Below are positions 1 through 7,164 of a DNA stretch of 29,318 bases, piece after piece (positions within the stretch are counted from its first letter, which is position 1; each line of letters opens with the position of its first letter). The notes under the pieces were generated by a model. The model did no database searches. It was not told where the DNA came from and worked only from the letters and a program-made list of their open reading frames with translations. Position numbers and translations under genes: made by a program. The DNA lies in assembly GCA_035541995.1 (NCBI GenBank), contig DATKMG010000131.1:1-29318 (forward strand), read 5' to 3'. This stretch comes from DATKMG01 sp035541995. Lineage in GTDB: Bacteria > Acidobacteriota > Terriglobia > Versatilivoradales > Versatilivoraceae.

Positions 1-555
1 CGAGGGGTTCTGGAAATTGGGGATCAAATAGAGCAACTTGGGTCGTTGTGCTGCCGTCCGTGCCGACTTTATTTTTGAAATGAGATCTTCGATTTCAATC
101 CCGTCTTGGGTTTGTTCAACTCCGACCAGATTAGCTTGCAGATTTCGGAAAGCTGAAATGGCCCCGATATAGCTGGGTAACTCAAGAAAGACACTGTCTC
201 CCGGGTCAATGAACACGCGTCCTAGTAGATCCAGTGCCTGCTGGGATCCATTGGTGATCGCTACGTTGTCTCGGTTCACCCGAGGCAGCTTCTTCCAATT
301 GCAGAAGTCGATCACCGCATCAATCAGACCAGAAAAGCCCAGGGTTGAACCATACTGGAGGGCGTTGTGGCTGTCGCTGGCCAGGATCTCCGAAGCGATT
401 TGCAGGATCTCCTTTGCCGGAAAAGTAGCGGGATTTGGAGCCCCAGCGGCGAAGCTGATGATCCCTGGCTGGCTTGATAGCTTGGCCATTTTGCGAATGG
501 CCGACTGCCGCATCAATTGGACATCTCTCGAGAAGAGGGGTCGCTTGTTGAACAT
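1..555 (-). CDS. PLP-dependent aminotransferase, MocR/LysN-like (partial, N-terminal part)
   Basis: This is a fold-type I PLP aminotransferase, probably acting on an amino acid or 2-oxo acid pair in the cytoplasm. Only the first 185 codons are inside the window; the reading frame stays open through base 1, so the catalytic PLP lysine lies outside. Visible family hallmarks are an N-terminal GAPNPATFP stretch, QYGSTLGFSGL, the cofactor-binding ITNGSQQALDLLGRVF segment followed by DPGD and ELPSYIGAISAF, and a PNFQNP motif at the edge. These match 2-aminoadipate/multi-substrate aminotransferases and the aminotransferase half of MocR regulators. No N-terminal winged-helix domain precedes it, so a free-standing enzyme is more likely than a MocR regulator. 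The ATG at 555 is chosen because an in-frame stop lies two codons upstream. No strong Shine-Dalgarno sequence is visible. It lies 164 bp downstream of the Asd-like gene on the same strand. The exact substrate cannot be told. Confidence 0.85.
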   Translation of the reverse strand, partial: MFNKRPLFSRDVQLMRQSAIRKMAKLSSQPGIISFAAGAPNPATFPAKEILQIASEILASDSHNALQYGSTLGFSGLIDAVIDFCNWKKLPRVNRDNVAITNGSQQALDLLGRVFIDPGDSVFLELPSYIGAISAFRNLQANLVGVEQTQDGIEIEDLISKIKSARTAAQRPKLLYLIPNFQNPS

Positions 556-719
556 TGTTCAGGGTTGAACCAATTAGTAAGGTGAATTGCGCCGGGGGAC
601 GAATAACCCGCCCCATCCTTATCCACCTGAATTCTGATGCTATTGGGCAGGACTACGGTCTTCTTCTCGTCTCTTGAGCTTAGCTACGTAAGTACTTTCT
701 CCACGGGGGTCAGCTGCAC

Positions 720-1745
720 TCATAGCTTCTTCTTCAAGATCATCCTTTCTGCAACTGCGACTGAATTGAGGGCGGAGAGCCGCAAGTTGTCAGCAACGGC
801 CCAGAACCAGATCCCTTTTGGATTGGCAGAGTCTCTTTTCAAGCCCCCCAAATGGATCAGGTCTGTCCCGGCTGCCTGCACAGGAGATGGAGGCTCATCC
901 CCCGCAGGAATAACTTCAATAAACTCCGAGCGAATCGAGTTCTCAATCTGGTCGAGCTCCGGAACGGTCTCCAGCTCCAGAAAGATGGAGAAACAATGCG
1001 TATGAAAGACGGGGGCTTGGATAAGGGTCAGAGCCGGTACCGGACAAATTCCCTTAAGAAGTACTTGCAGCTCAGAGATGATAACGGTCTCGGTTTCAAA
1101 GAGCTTCTCCTTCGAAGCCTCTCCCAGGCGCGAAAGCAGATTGAAAGCCAGTTGTCGGTCAAACACCATCTGGGGGCTGGGTTGAAATGAGAAAATATTG
1201 ATGGTCTGCTTCTCCAACTCTTCAACGCCTGAGCTGCCATACTCTGAGGCAGGTTCAAAGACATTAATCACACAACGATGAAAACGGCAGCTTAGGCTGA
1301 GACGCTTGAGAACCGTTGTCAGCGTCAAGGCTGCAGGATGAGGTGAACTCACAATTTCTCTTGGAGGTCTGAGAAAGGATTCTGAGAAGTCGTCATCTCC
1401 GATCAGGAGCGGAACTTGAGGATCATCATAAAATGCATTTGTCAAATCAATGGCGAGGAAATGACTCCTTTGAGCTAAAGGAGCAAAATGTCGGGTTGAG
1501 GCAGGATTCCCGGCAAAGAAGACAAGATCCAGGAAGGCAAAACTCTCTTCCGCGATCGCGAGCGATATGACAGGTTCCCCTGCGAACTCACTCAGACGGC
1601 CCAGGTCCTCATCGCTATCCATGAGAACCAGTTTAGCCATCGGAAATCCTCTTTCCGAAAGAACCGACTTGACCTCCTGGCCTTTCAAAGTAGAGGCCCC
1701 AACTATGGCCACTTTGGACTCCAGTGATTGGTGATCTTTCATCAT
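720..1745 (-). CDS. Aspartate-semialdehyde-dehydrogenase-like protein lacking the catalytic Cys
   Basis: 341 residues with the fold of the Asd/ArgC family. It has an N-terminal Rossmann motif (VAIVGASTLKGQEV, residues 12-25), FNLLSRLG near 201-208, APVFHTHCFSIFLELE, and a typical C-terminal ANPKGIWFWAVADNLR segment. True Asd has an active-site Cys in a PNCST-type motif. Here the aligned stretch reads IVSSPHPAALTLT (about 131-143), with no Cys at that place. The protein is therefore unlikely to have normal dehydrogenase activity and resembles the cysteine-less paralogue class typified by E. coli Usg. It starts immediately after the pssA stop codon (no intervening base). Two tandem ATGs are available (1745 and 1742), and a GGGGA stretch precedes them by 4 and 7 nt. 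It should be translated from the psd-pssA message. Its role is unknown; a regulatory or structural function is possible. Confidence 0.85.
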   Translation of the reverse strand: MMKDHQSLESKVAIVGASTLKGQEVKSVLSERGFPMAKLVLMDSDEDLGRLSEFAGEPVISLAIAEESFAFLDLVFFAGNPASTRHFAPLAQRSHFLAIDLTNAFYDDPQVPLLIGDDDFSESFLRPPREIVSSPHPAALTLTTVLKRLSLSCRFHRCVINVFEPASEYGSSGVEELEKQTINIFSFQPSPQMVFDRQLAFNLLSRLGEASKEKLFETETVIISELQVLLKGICPVPALTLIQAPVFHTHCFSIFLELETVPELDQIENSIRSEFIEVIPAGDEPPSPVQAAGTDLIHLGGLKRDSANPKGIWFWAVADNLRLSALNSVAVAERMILKKKL

Positions 1746-2585
1746 TCAATCCCCATCCACATGCCGAGGGAGAAGTGTATCGGGAGAAGTCAAGATCGCC
1801 TCGTTTTTACGCCGAACCAAATGGTAGATCTTAGTAGTCAGTCCGGAGGAGGCATAAAGGGCGGCCAAAAGCAGCAGCATGATCTGGGAATAAAGATAGA
1901 TTGAAGCAACTAGAAGGGCCAAAAGGCAGGCATTTACATAGGAACGCCTACTACGTAAGTCGACTTGCTTGAAACTTGGATAGCGGATGGTGCTGATCAT
2001 CAGGAAGGCCAGAAAACCCACCAGCACATTCCAGAAGGCTCCCAACAGCCAATGGTCGATTGGATCTGGAATAAAATGAACGATTGCGGCGATTAAGCCC
2101 GCCCCGGCAGGAATTGGCATCCCTACAAAGCTCTTCTTGGCAGATGGCCCTTGACTGGCTTGGGGCTTGCTGCTCTGAATATTGAAACGAGCCAATCGCA
2201 TTGCTCCACAAATAACAAAAGCAAAACACACAATCCAGCCAATCTGCTGAACGTGCTTAGCATAAGGAGGGTACGTCGGGGCAATGGATTTCAAGCCCCA
2301 AACATAAGCCAGGACGGCCGGTGCCATGCCGAAGGTCATGACATCGGCAAGGGAGTCGATCTGGACTCCGAATTCACTGGTTGAATTCGTAAGTCGAGCA
2401 ATTCTTCCATCCAGGCCATCACAGACTACCGCCAACCCGATGGCGATGGCAGCCAAATCGAACTCTCCCTTGAGTGTGCTTACGATGGCGTAAAACCCAC
2501 AGAAGATCGTGCCAATCGTAAACAGCGTAGGCAACACGTAGATCCCTCGCCTGAATCGGCGGTTCTTCCTGTCAATCTGAGGCAT
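1746..2585 (-). CDS. pssA: CDP-diacylglycerol--serine O-phosphatidyltransferase
   Basis: Integral membrane enzyme that joins CDP-diacylglycerol and L-serine to make phosphatidylserine, the first step toward phosphatidylethanolamine. The CDP-alcohol phosphotransferase signature is complete: D56-x2-D59-G60-x2-A63-R64-x8-G73-x3-D77-x3-D81. Several hydrophobic segments are spread over the 279 residues, the expected size for the membrane-embedded PssA type. The start ATG at 2585 overlaps the end of psd by 14 bp. It is supported by a GGGAGG ribosome binding site seven bases upstream, which lies inside psd. The overlap with psd, the enzyme that consumes its product, makes the assignment firm. The Asd-like gene follows directly. 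The C-terminal tail (after about residue 245) is polar and basic. Confidence 0.96.
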   Translation of the reverse strand: MPQIDRKNRRFRRGIYVLPTLFTIGTIFCGFYAIVSTLKGEFDLAAIAIGLAVVCDGLDGRIARLTNSTSEFGVQIDSLADVMTFGMAPAVLAYVWGLKSIAPTYPPYAKHVQQIGWIVCFAFVICGAMRLARFNIQSSKPQASQGPSAKKSFVGMPIPAGAGLIAAIVHFIPDPIDHWLLGAFWNVLVGFLAFLMISTIRYPSFKQVDLRSRRSYVNACLLALLVASIYLYSQIMLLLLAALYASSGLTTKIYHLVRRKNEAILTSPDTLLPRHVDGD

Positions 2586-3186
2586 GGTTAAACCTCCCGA
2601 TAATACTGCTTCCCCCCTCGACTGTATTTCCCAGGGTTACTAGAGGTTCAACACCTGCAGGGAGAAAGACATCGACCCGAGAGCCAAACTTGATTAGCCC
2701 GACTCGCTCCCCTTTAGCGACAGAGTCACCTGCACGCTTCCAACATACTATTCGTCGGGCGAGTACACCGGCAATCTGGTTGAACTGAATTCGACAACGA
2801 GAATTAGTGATTACCAACATGTTCTTCTCGTTCTCGGCCGAAGCATCGTCACGAAAGGCCGCTTTGAATCTTCCGGGAAAATAGGTCACCTTCTCGACTA
2901 GGCCTTCGACAGGGGCACGATTGATATGGACGTTGAAGACGGAGAGAAAGATGGAAATTCGAGTCGTGCCGTCTGTTTCCGGGTTGATACAGACAATCTT
3001 GCCATCTGCCGGAGAGACAATAGCCAGGGGATCTGTTGTGATCTTCCGATCTGGATCTCGAAAAAAGTAACCCACCAAACACGCCAGACCCAAGAATAGG
3101 ATTCCGAAAAACCTGTAATTAAAGGCGAACATCAATGCCGCGATGATCGAGAGCGGAATTAGTAAAGGATACGCGTCCTTAGCCAT
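2572..3186 (-). CDS. psd: Phosphatidylserine decarboxylase proenzyme (short form)
   Basis: Decarboxylates phosphatidylserine to phosphatidylethanolamine at the inner membrane. The 204-residue length fits the short Psd class. Two hydrophobic stretches sit near the N terminus (about 7-41), followed by FFRDPDR, SPADGK (58-63) with the conserved Asp, and FLSVFNVHINRAPV with His87. The self-cleavage site that yields the pyruvoyl cofactor is in KFGSRVDVFLP, between Gly168 and Ser169. The short class uses FGS here, where the long E. coli class uses LGST. The ARRIVCW stretch at 143-149 is also typical. It is the first gene of a minus-strand operon with pssA (14 bp overlap). The ATG at 3186 has only a weak ribosome binding site. 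A TATAAT box lies about 100 bp upstream. Confidence 0.96.
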   Translation of the reverse strand: MAKDAYPLLIPLSIIAALMFAFNYRFFGILFLGLACLVGYFFRDPDRKITTDPLAIVSPADGKIVCINPETDGTTRISIFLSVFNVHINRAPVEGLVEKVTYFPGRFKAAFRDDASAENEKNMLVITNSRCRIQFNQIAGVLARRIVCWKRAGDSVAKGERVGLIKFGSRVDVFLPAGVEPLVTLGNTVEGGSSIIGRFNHASD

Positions 3187-3288
3187 ATACGCTGTGCTCT
3201 ACTGACCAACTGCCATTCCTCAGTGTTTCAACCGACTAGGATTAGGTATTTCTTCGCTTTGGCTCCACTTCTACAACTAGCCTGTCCC

Positions 3289-3294
3289 ATTATA
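3289..3294 (-). promoter_or_regulatory. Candidate -10 box for the psd-pssA operon
   Basis: On the minus strand this is a perfect TATAAT, about 95 bases upstream of the psd start codon, in an intergenic region with no other gene. No convincing -35 hexamer is present at 16-18 bp spacing, so the call rests on the -10 match and position only. Confidence 0.3.
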
Positions 3295-3330
3295 GTGCAG
3301 GTTCGATGATGGAGAAAACAAACAACAAAA

Positions 3331-3356
3331 AAGGGGGAATCTCTCAGTTCCCCCTT
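3331..3356 (-). terminator. Rho-independent terminator of the DUF465 gene
   Basis: A perfect 9-bp inverted repeat (AAGGGGGAA at 3331-3339, TTCCCCCTT at 3348-3356) with an 8-nt loop. Read on the minus strand the hairpin runs straight into a T-rich tract (bases 3321-3330). It lies about 60 bp downstream of the DUF465 stop codon and upstream of psd, separating the two transcription units. A second small hairpin, TTTGGCC/GGCCAAA, sits between stop codon and terminator at 3380-3398. Confidence 0.8.
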
Positions 3357-3418
3357 ACGTCACTTCTTCTCAATTATGATTTGGCCGCAATGGCCAAAGA
3401 ACATATACCGACTGATGG

Positions 3419-3676
3419 CTATTTGCAGGTGTCCTGGGAGGTCAATTGCTGACGATACTTCTGAATCATGATTTCCATCTGGTCTTTTATTTGGAGCTTC
3501 CTCTTTTTGAGGTTAGTTTCTTCGATTCTCTCCTCTTCAGACAGATAAGCTTTGTGAACCAATTTCTCTAACTGCTCATTGAAGCTGGAATGCCTTTGGG
3601 CTAGTCTCCGAAACTCTTCATTAGATTGCAGCAGGAGTTGCTTGATTTCTAATGTGTCACGAGTCCCTAGTTCCAT
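3419..3676 (-). CDS. DUF465 (YdcH-like) small coiled-coil protein
   Basis: 85 residues, highly charged and almost wholly helical. The pattern of an arginine- and histidine-containing first helix (FRRLAQRHSSFNEQLEKL), a turn with SEEER, and a second helix LKKRKLQIKDQMEIMI matches the DUF465/YdcH family, whose conserved core is an LKxxKLxLKDxI stretch. The molecular function of this family is not established. The start is fixed by a strong AAGGAGG ribosome binding site (3684-3690), seven bases before the ATG. The gene appears to stand alone, between the LytTR regulator and its own terminator, ahead of the phospholipid operon. The family assignment is good; no role can be inferred. Confidence 0.85.
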   Translation of the reverse strand: MELGTRDTLEIKQLLLQSNEEFRRLAQRHSSFNEQLEKLVHKAYLSEEERIEETNLKKRKLQIKDQMEIMIQKYRQQLTSQDTCK

Positions 3677-3915
3677 GAACAGCCCTCCTTTGGAAAAAGA
3701 AATTTGGTTTTGAGGATTAATTTCACGGCGAACACAGTTGTTTTACCGTACCACAACGACATGGGCAATTCAAGGAAAAACAAGTACAAGGGATTATCGG
3801 TCAATTATATGTGAGGATTCCCATTGTAGAAGGCCCACGTGATCTGATGATCGAGGGAACTGCCGTTCCGAGCCCTGTGCAGGAGAGCGGCTCCCCGATT
3901 CCAACAAGGTCCAAT

Positions 3916-4686
3916 CTATAGCTTGAGGTATTCCTTGAGTCTCTTGGAATGAGAGCGACTCACGGGAATTTCCGTCTGTTTCTTGTCTTCCATTTTAAGT
4001 TGGAGGGTCCTGTTAAACCATGGAATTACTTCGGAAATCTTGTTGATATTAACCAGGTGCGAACGATTTACCCGCCAGAAAATCCCCTGATCCAGGTCGG
4101 CTTGCAGATCTTCAAGCGTACGGTAATTGGTTTCTCCCGTGACATCTTTGGTTGTAAGCGAGATGATTCCGTCAGAGACATTGGCAAAGATCACTTCGTC
4201 AGAATCAACTAGGATATTCCGATTCTTATCCTTAACCAGGAGCTTGGAACGTTTCGGACTTGGGGGGGCGATCATATTCAACAAGCTCATTATCTTTTGA
4301 TTTGAAGTCACCTCGGATTCGAGCTGCTTTCTAGCCCGATGGACTGCCTTTTCCAGGCGGGACTTGTCGATTGGTTTCAATAGATAATCGACGGCATTCA
4401 CTTCGAAAGCTCTCACCGCGTATTGGTCATAGGCTGTGACGAAAACGATTTGAGGCAATTCATCACTCTTGGCCAATTCCTCAACAACCCTAAAGCCATT
4501 CAACCCGGGCATTTCGATGTCGAGAAAGAGCAAATCGGGTTCATGTTCCCGAACTTGCCGGATGGCTTCCAACCCGTTTCGCCCCTGTCCGATGATCTTA
4601 ATATCAGGGATAGATTCCAATAAGTAGCTCAACTCTTCCAGAGCGAGTTCTTCGTCATCAACGATAAGGCATGAAATCGGCATCAT
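3916..4686 (-). CDS. LytTR-family response regulator
   Basis: Cytoplasmic DNA-binding response regulator of the LytR/AlgR type, 256 residues. The receiver domain spans about 5-118, with acidic residues D10 and D11, the phosphoacceptor D56 in LLFLDIEMPG, T84, and K104 in LLKPID. A linker around 120-145 leads to a LytTR DNA-binding domain (about 148-255) containing the characteristic FWRVNRSHLVNI stretch and the C-terminal PVSRSHSKRLKEYL. It lies 67 bp downstream of a LytS-type histidine kinase on the same strand, so the two form a cognate pair. Two tandem ATGs (4686, 4683) could start it, and neither has a strong ribosome binding site. LytTR proteins usually bind paired direct repeats. The divergent MBL gene upstream of the kinase is one possible target, but no such repeat is obvious to me. 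Confidence 0.95.
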   Translation of the reverse strand: MMPISCLIVDDEELALEELSYLLESIPDIKIIGQGRNGLEAIRQVREHEPDLLFLDIEMPGLNGFRVVEELAKSDELPQIVFVTAYDQYAVRAFEVNAVDYLLKPIDKSRLEKAVHRARKQLESEVTSNQKIMSLLNMIAPPSPKRSKLLVKDKNRNILVDSDEVIFANVSDGIISLTTKDVTGETNYRTLEDLQADLDQGIFWRVNRSHLVNINKISEVIPWFNRTLQLKMEDKKQTEIPVSRSHSKRLKEYLKL

Positions 4687-4753
4687 TGTGGTCTGTCGAG
4701 ATCTCCGCGTGCCAATGATTTCTGCATGCAGAGGTCAAGCCCCCTTGACATGC

Positions 4754-6091
4754 TCAAGCCTCAGCTCTTGCCTTTGCTCGAGGTGTCTCGGCTGTAGACT
4801 CTGTCAGAGGAATCTCGATATGCGTATAGGTTCCTTGACCTGGAAAACTATTGATCGTAAACACAAAATCCGAATGATATGCGACCTTAAGTCGCTCCAG
4901 CACATTGCTAATGCCAATGCCTGAACTGTATATGCCCGGTAGTCTTTCTTCCGGAATCCCCTGTCCGTCGTCTTCCACCTCAAGAAATACTCTATCCTGG
5001 TTCCGAGAGGATCGAATCCGAATACTCCCCCCCTCGATCCTGGGTGAAATCCCGTGCTTGATGGAGTTTTCAATGATAGGCTGCAAAATCATGCTCGGAA
5101 TCAGGGAATCCAGACTCTCGGGATCAACTTCCTTTTCAATCCTCAGTTTGTCCTTTCCAAATCGGATCACTTCGATATCAAGATAATTGTCAATGAATTC
5201 CAATTCCTCTCTCAGGGGTACAAAATTCTCGTGACTTTGCAGGAGCTTGCGCAAGATATGGGAAAGCTTGATGACCATCGTCCGAGCTTTGACAGGATTG
5301 GTTCGAATCAGAGAAGCTATGGAATTCAGTGTATTGAATAGAAAATGAGGGTTTATCTGATTGGCCAGGGCATCAAGGCGAGCCCTAACCACCAAGACCT
5401 CTTGCTCCGCCAGCTTCATTTCCATCCTGGTGTTGTTCCAGATCTTGATGGTAACCCCGATGCAGGCCAGCGTGGCAGTAAATATAGCCAGCTGAATCGC
5501 GGGATGGTCGGACTGAAAGTAGAAAAGAAAACCAGGCGGCGAACTCTCGCCGATGAAGTAACGTGTGACATCAAAGAGCAGAACCACTAAGAAGAAGGCC
5601 AGCTGCCATCCGAATTTCTTGAACAGCAATTTGGACCTCAAGGACACAAAGATGTTAATTAGCAGGAACGGGGAAAATCCCCAAATTTCCTCTTTTCGTG
5701 GACACAGGTTGCGCAAGAGTCCACTGGCCAAACCAAATATAGGCGCGAGTGGTAATGCCAGCCATTCCCTGTGTAGAAAGAAGGCGGTAGCACCGGTCAT
5801 CCCGCCTACAATAGCGCCCACAACGGTCCCACCAAGCAACCCCGCGATGAAAGTCCCTTCAAGGGTGAAGTCGGTCGATTCATAACTCATGTAGTATCGA
5901 ATGGCCACACCCAGGGTGATGGGCCCCCCCCAGAACAAAACCAAATTCAATTTTTCCGGGAAGGTTCTCTGCTCAACGAAAAGGGTTTTCTTAAATCGTT
6001 GAGATCTGGCCAGCAAGGCAGCCAGGGAGGCGATCACGCCTAGTCGAACCAGTAGCGCGATTAGAATGTCCTGGTTTCTTAAAGCCTCCAT
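4754..6091 (-). CDS. LytS/YehU-type sensor histidine kinase
   Basis: Membrane sensor kinase of 445 residues. Several hydrophobic segments occupy the N-terminal half (roughly 8-28, 47-68, 78-106, 111-126, 163-180, 198-218), with a glycine-rich stretch GLLGGTVVGAIVGG, resembling the 5TM receptor of LytS-like kinases. A helical linker leads to the His_kinase domain with phospho-His249 in NPHFLFNTLNS. The HATPase domain has the N box (ENSIKHG, N342), G1 DDGQGIP (374-380) and G2 GIGISNV (391-397). Bases upstream of 6091 stay open in frame to 6277, but that stretch looks non-coding and overlaps the divergent promoter. The ATG at 6091 begins a sensible membrane protein, though its ribosome binding site is weak. 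The partner regulator lies directly downstream. The ligand is unknown. The C-terminal tail is alanine-rich. Confidence 0.93.
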   Translation of the reverse strand: MEALRNQDILIALLVRLGVIASLAALLARSQRFKKTLFVEQRTFPEKLNLVLFWGGPITLGVAIRYYMSYESTDFTLEGTFIAGLLGGTVVGAIVGGMTGATAFFLHREWLALPLAPIFGLASGLLRNLCPRKEEIWGFSPFLLINIFVSLRSKLLFKKFGWQLAFFLVVLLFDVTRYFIGESSPPGFLFYFQSDHPAIQLAIFTATLACIGVTIKIWNNTRMEMKLAEQEVLVVRARLDALANQINPHFLFNTLNSIASLIRTNPVKARTMVIKLSHILRKLLQSHENFVPLREELEFIDNYLDIEVIRFGKDKLRIEKEVDPESLDSLIPSMILQPIIENSIKHGISPRIEGGSIRIRSSRNQDRVFLEVEDDGQGIPEERLPGIYSSGIGISNVLERLKVAYHSDFVFTINSFPGQGTYTHIEIPLTESTAETPRAKARAEA

Positions 6092-6180
6092 ATGGCCTAG
6101 CGCAACGTCCCCTGACGAAGTCTTCCACCCTTTATGTGCAGCATTTCGAAAAGTCCCCCTGCAGAACAACTGGGTCTTGC

Positions 6181-6207
6181 TTGAAGCGGACCAATCGGCG
6201 ATATAAT
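6181..6207 (+). promoter_or_regulatory. Candidate promoter of the MBL hydrolase gene
   Basis: A perfect TATAAT at 6202-6207 lies about 64 bases before the ATG at 6271. A TTGAAG hexamer at 6181 is 15 bp upstream, shorter than the usual 17, so the -35 is uncertain. It sits in the 179-bp gap between the divergent kinase and hydrolase genes. Confidence 0.4.
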
Positions 6208-6270
6208 AACCGAATTCGCGGAGCTTTGCATTGCCTTTGCCTGAAGATATGCATTTCCAAGGAGAATGAA

Positions 6271-7002
6271 ATGGCAAAAATGCTATGTCTATTGCCCTGG
6301 CTGTTGTTCATGGTCATGCAGGCAGCCAGGTCGGAATCCGCTGACAGGATCGAGACTTCCGAGGGGCCCCTGAGAATTACCCCGATCAGGCACGCCAGCT
6401 TGATGCTGGAGTTTAAGGGCAGAGTCATTCACATAGACCCCTGGAGCCAAGGCGACTATAGGGGATTGCCTAAAGCCGATCTCATTCTGATTACCGACAT
6501 CCATCCTGACCATCTGGACCTGGGCAAGATCATGGAACTGAGCAAACCGGGCACCAGAATTGTGGCGCCTCCAGCAGTGGTAAGTTCACTGGCTGATGCA
6601 ACCGCCATTTCCAATGGCGAGAGTAAGGTAGTGGAGGGAATCACGATTGAGTCTGTACCAATGTACAACCTCAGGCGAGGACCCTCTCCTGGCAAGCTCT
6701 ATCACGAGAAAGGCCGAGGCAATGGATATGTCCTGACACTGGGTAACCGGCGCATCTATATTTCTGGAGACACAGAGTGCATTCCGGAAATGAAAACCCT
6801 CAAGGGGATTGACGTGGCCTTTGTCTGCATGAATCTCCCATATACGATGCCTCCTGAAGAAGCTGCGGAGTGTGTCAAATCTTTTCGTCCGAAGATTGTT
6901 TACCCTTACCATTATGGCAATTCGGATTTGACTGTCTTCACGTCGGCCTTGAAAGGAGAAACGGGAATTGAAGTTCGTCTGCGGAATTGGGAACCACGCT
7001 AA
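6271..7002 (+). CDS. Exported MBL-fold metallo-hydrolase (UlaG-like)
   Basis: 243 residues starting with a probable signal peptide (about 1-24, hydrophobic core LLPWLLFMVMQ, cleavage after SESA possible), so it is likely periplasmic. The metallo-beta-lactamase fold is shown by HIDPW (54-58), the metal-binding loop TDIHPDHLD (75-83) with H78, D80 and H81, SGDTE (165-169) with D167, and PYHYG with H214. The normal HxHxDH motif has Asp76 in place of its first His. I recall the DIHxDH form as typical of this subfamily, so this is probably not a defect. The start at 6271 is fixed by AAGGAG at 6259-6264; an open frame upstream to 6136 is not needed. It is divergent from the LytS kinase gene. The substrate is unknown. 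Confidence 0.9.
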   Translation: MAKMLCLLPWLLFMVMQAARSESADRIETSEGPLRITPIRHASLMLEFKGRVIHIDPWSQGDYRGLPKADLILITDIHPDHLDLGKIMELSKPGTRIVAPPAVVSSLADATAISNGESKVVEGITIESVPMYNLRRGPSPGKLYHEKGRGNGYVLTLGNRRIYISGDTECIPEMKTLKGIDVAFVCMNLPYTMPPEEAAECVKSFRPKIVYPYHYGNSDLTVFTSALKGETGIEVRLRNWEPR

Positions 7003-7029
7003 TGTGGGTTGAAGGCATGTCACTTGCCA

Positions 7030-7050
7030 GCCCTGGGTAGGGCCTTTGGT
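7030..7050 (+). terminator. Possible weak terminator after the MBL gene
   Basis: A short hairpin, GCCCT (7030-7034), loop GGGT, AGGGC (7039-7043), followed by CTTTGGTT, begins 27 bases after the MBL stop codon. The stem is only 5 bp and the T tract is broken, so the call is tentative. Confidence 0.25.
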
Positions 7051-7164
7051 TGGCCTTGATAAGGGTAGGTTAGGGAAAATGGCCCCTCCCCGTTGATCTT
7101 TCAATCCTGTCGGTAAGATTTAGGGGTAGATTAACCTCCTTTACTCAGTCTGAGCTAAGATTCT

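Noticed and set aside
3804..3809. A minus-strand TATAAT as the promoter of the DUF465 gene
   Set aside because: No acceptable -35 hexamer at 16-18 bp and a leader of more than 120 nt. Not strong enough to list as a feature.
6092..6277. An N-terminal extension of the LytS kinase frame by 62 codons
   Set aside because: The extension is hydrophilic, low in kinase-like features, and overlaps the promoter and leader of the divergent MBL gene. The ATG at 6091 gives a normal sensor start.
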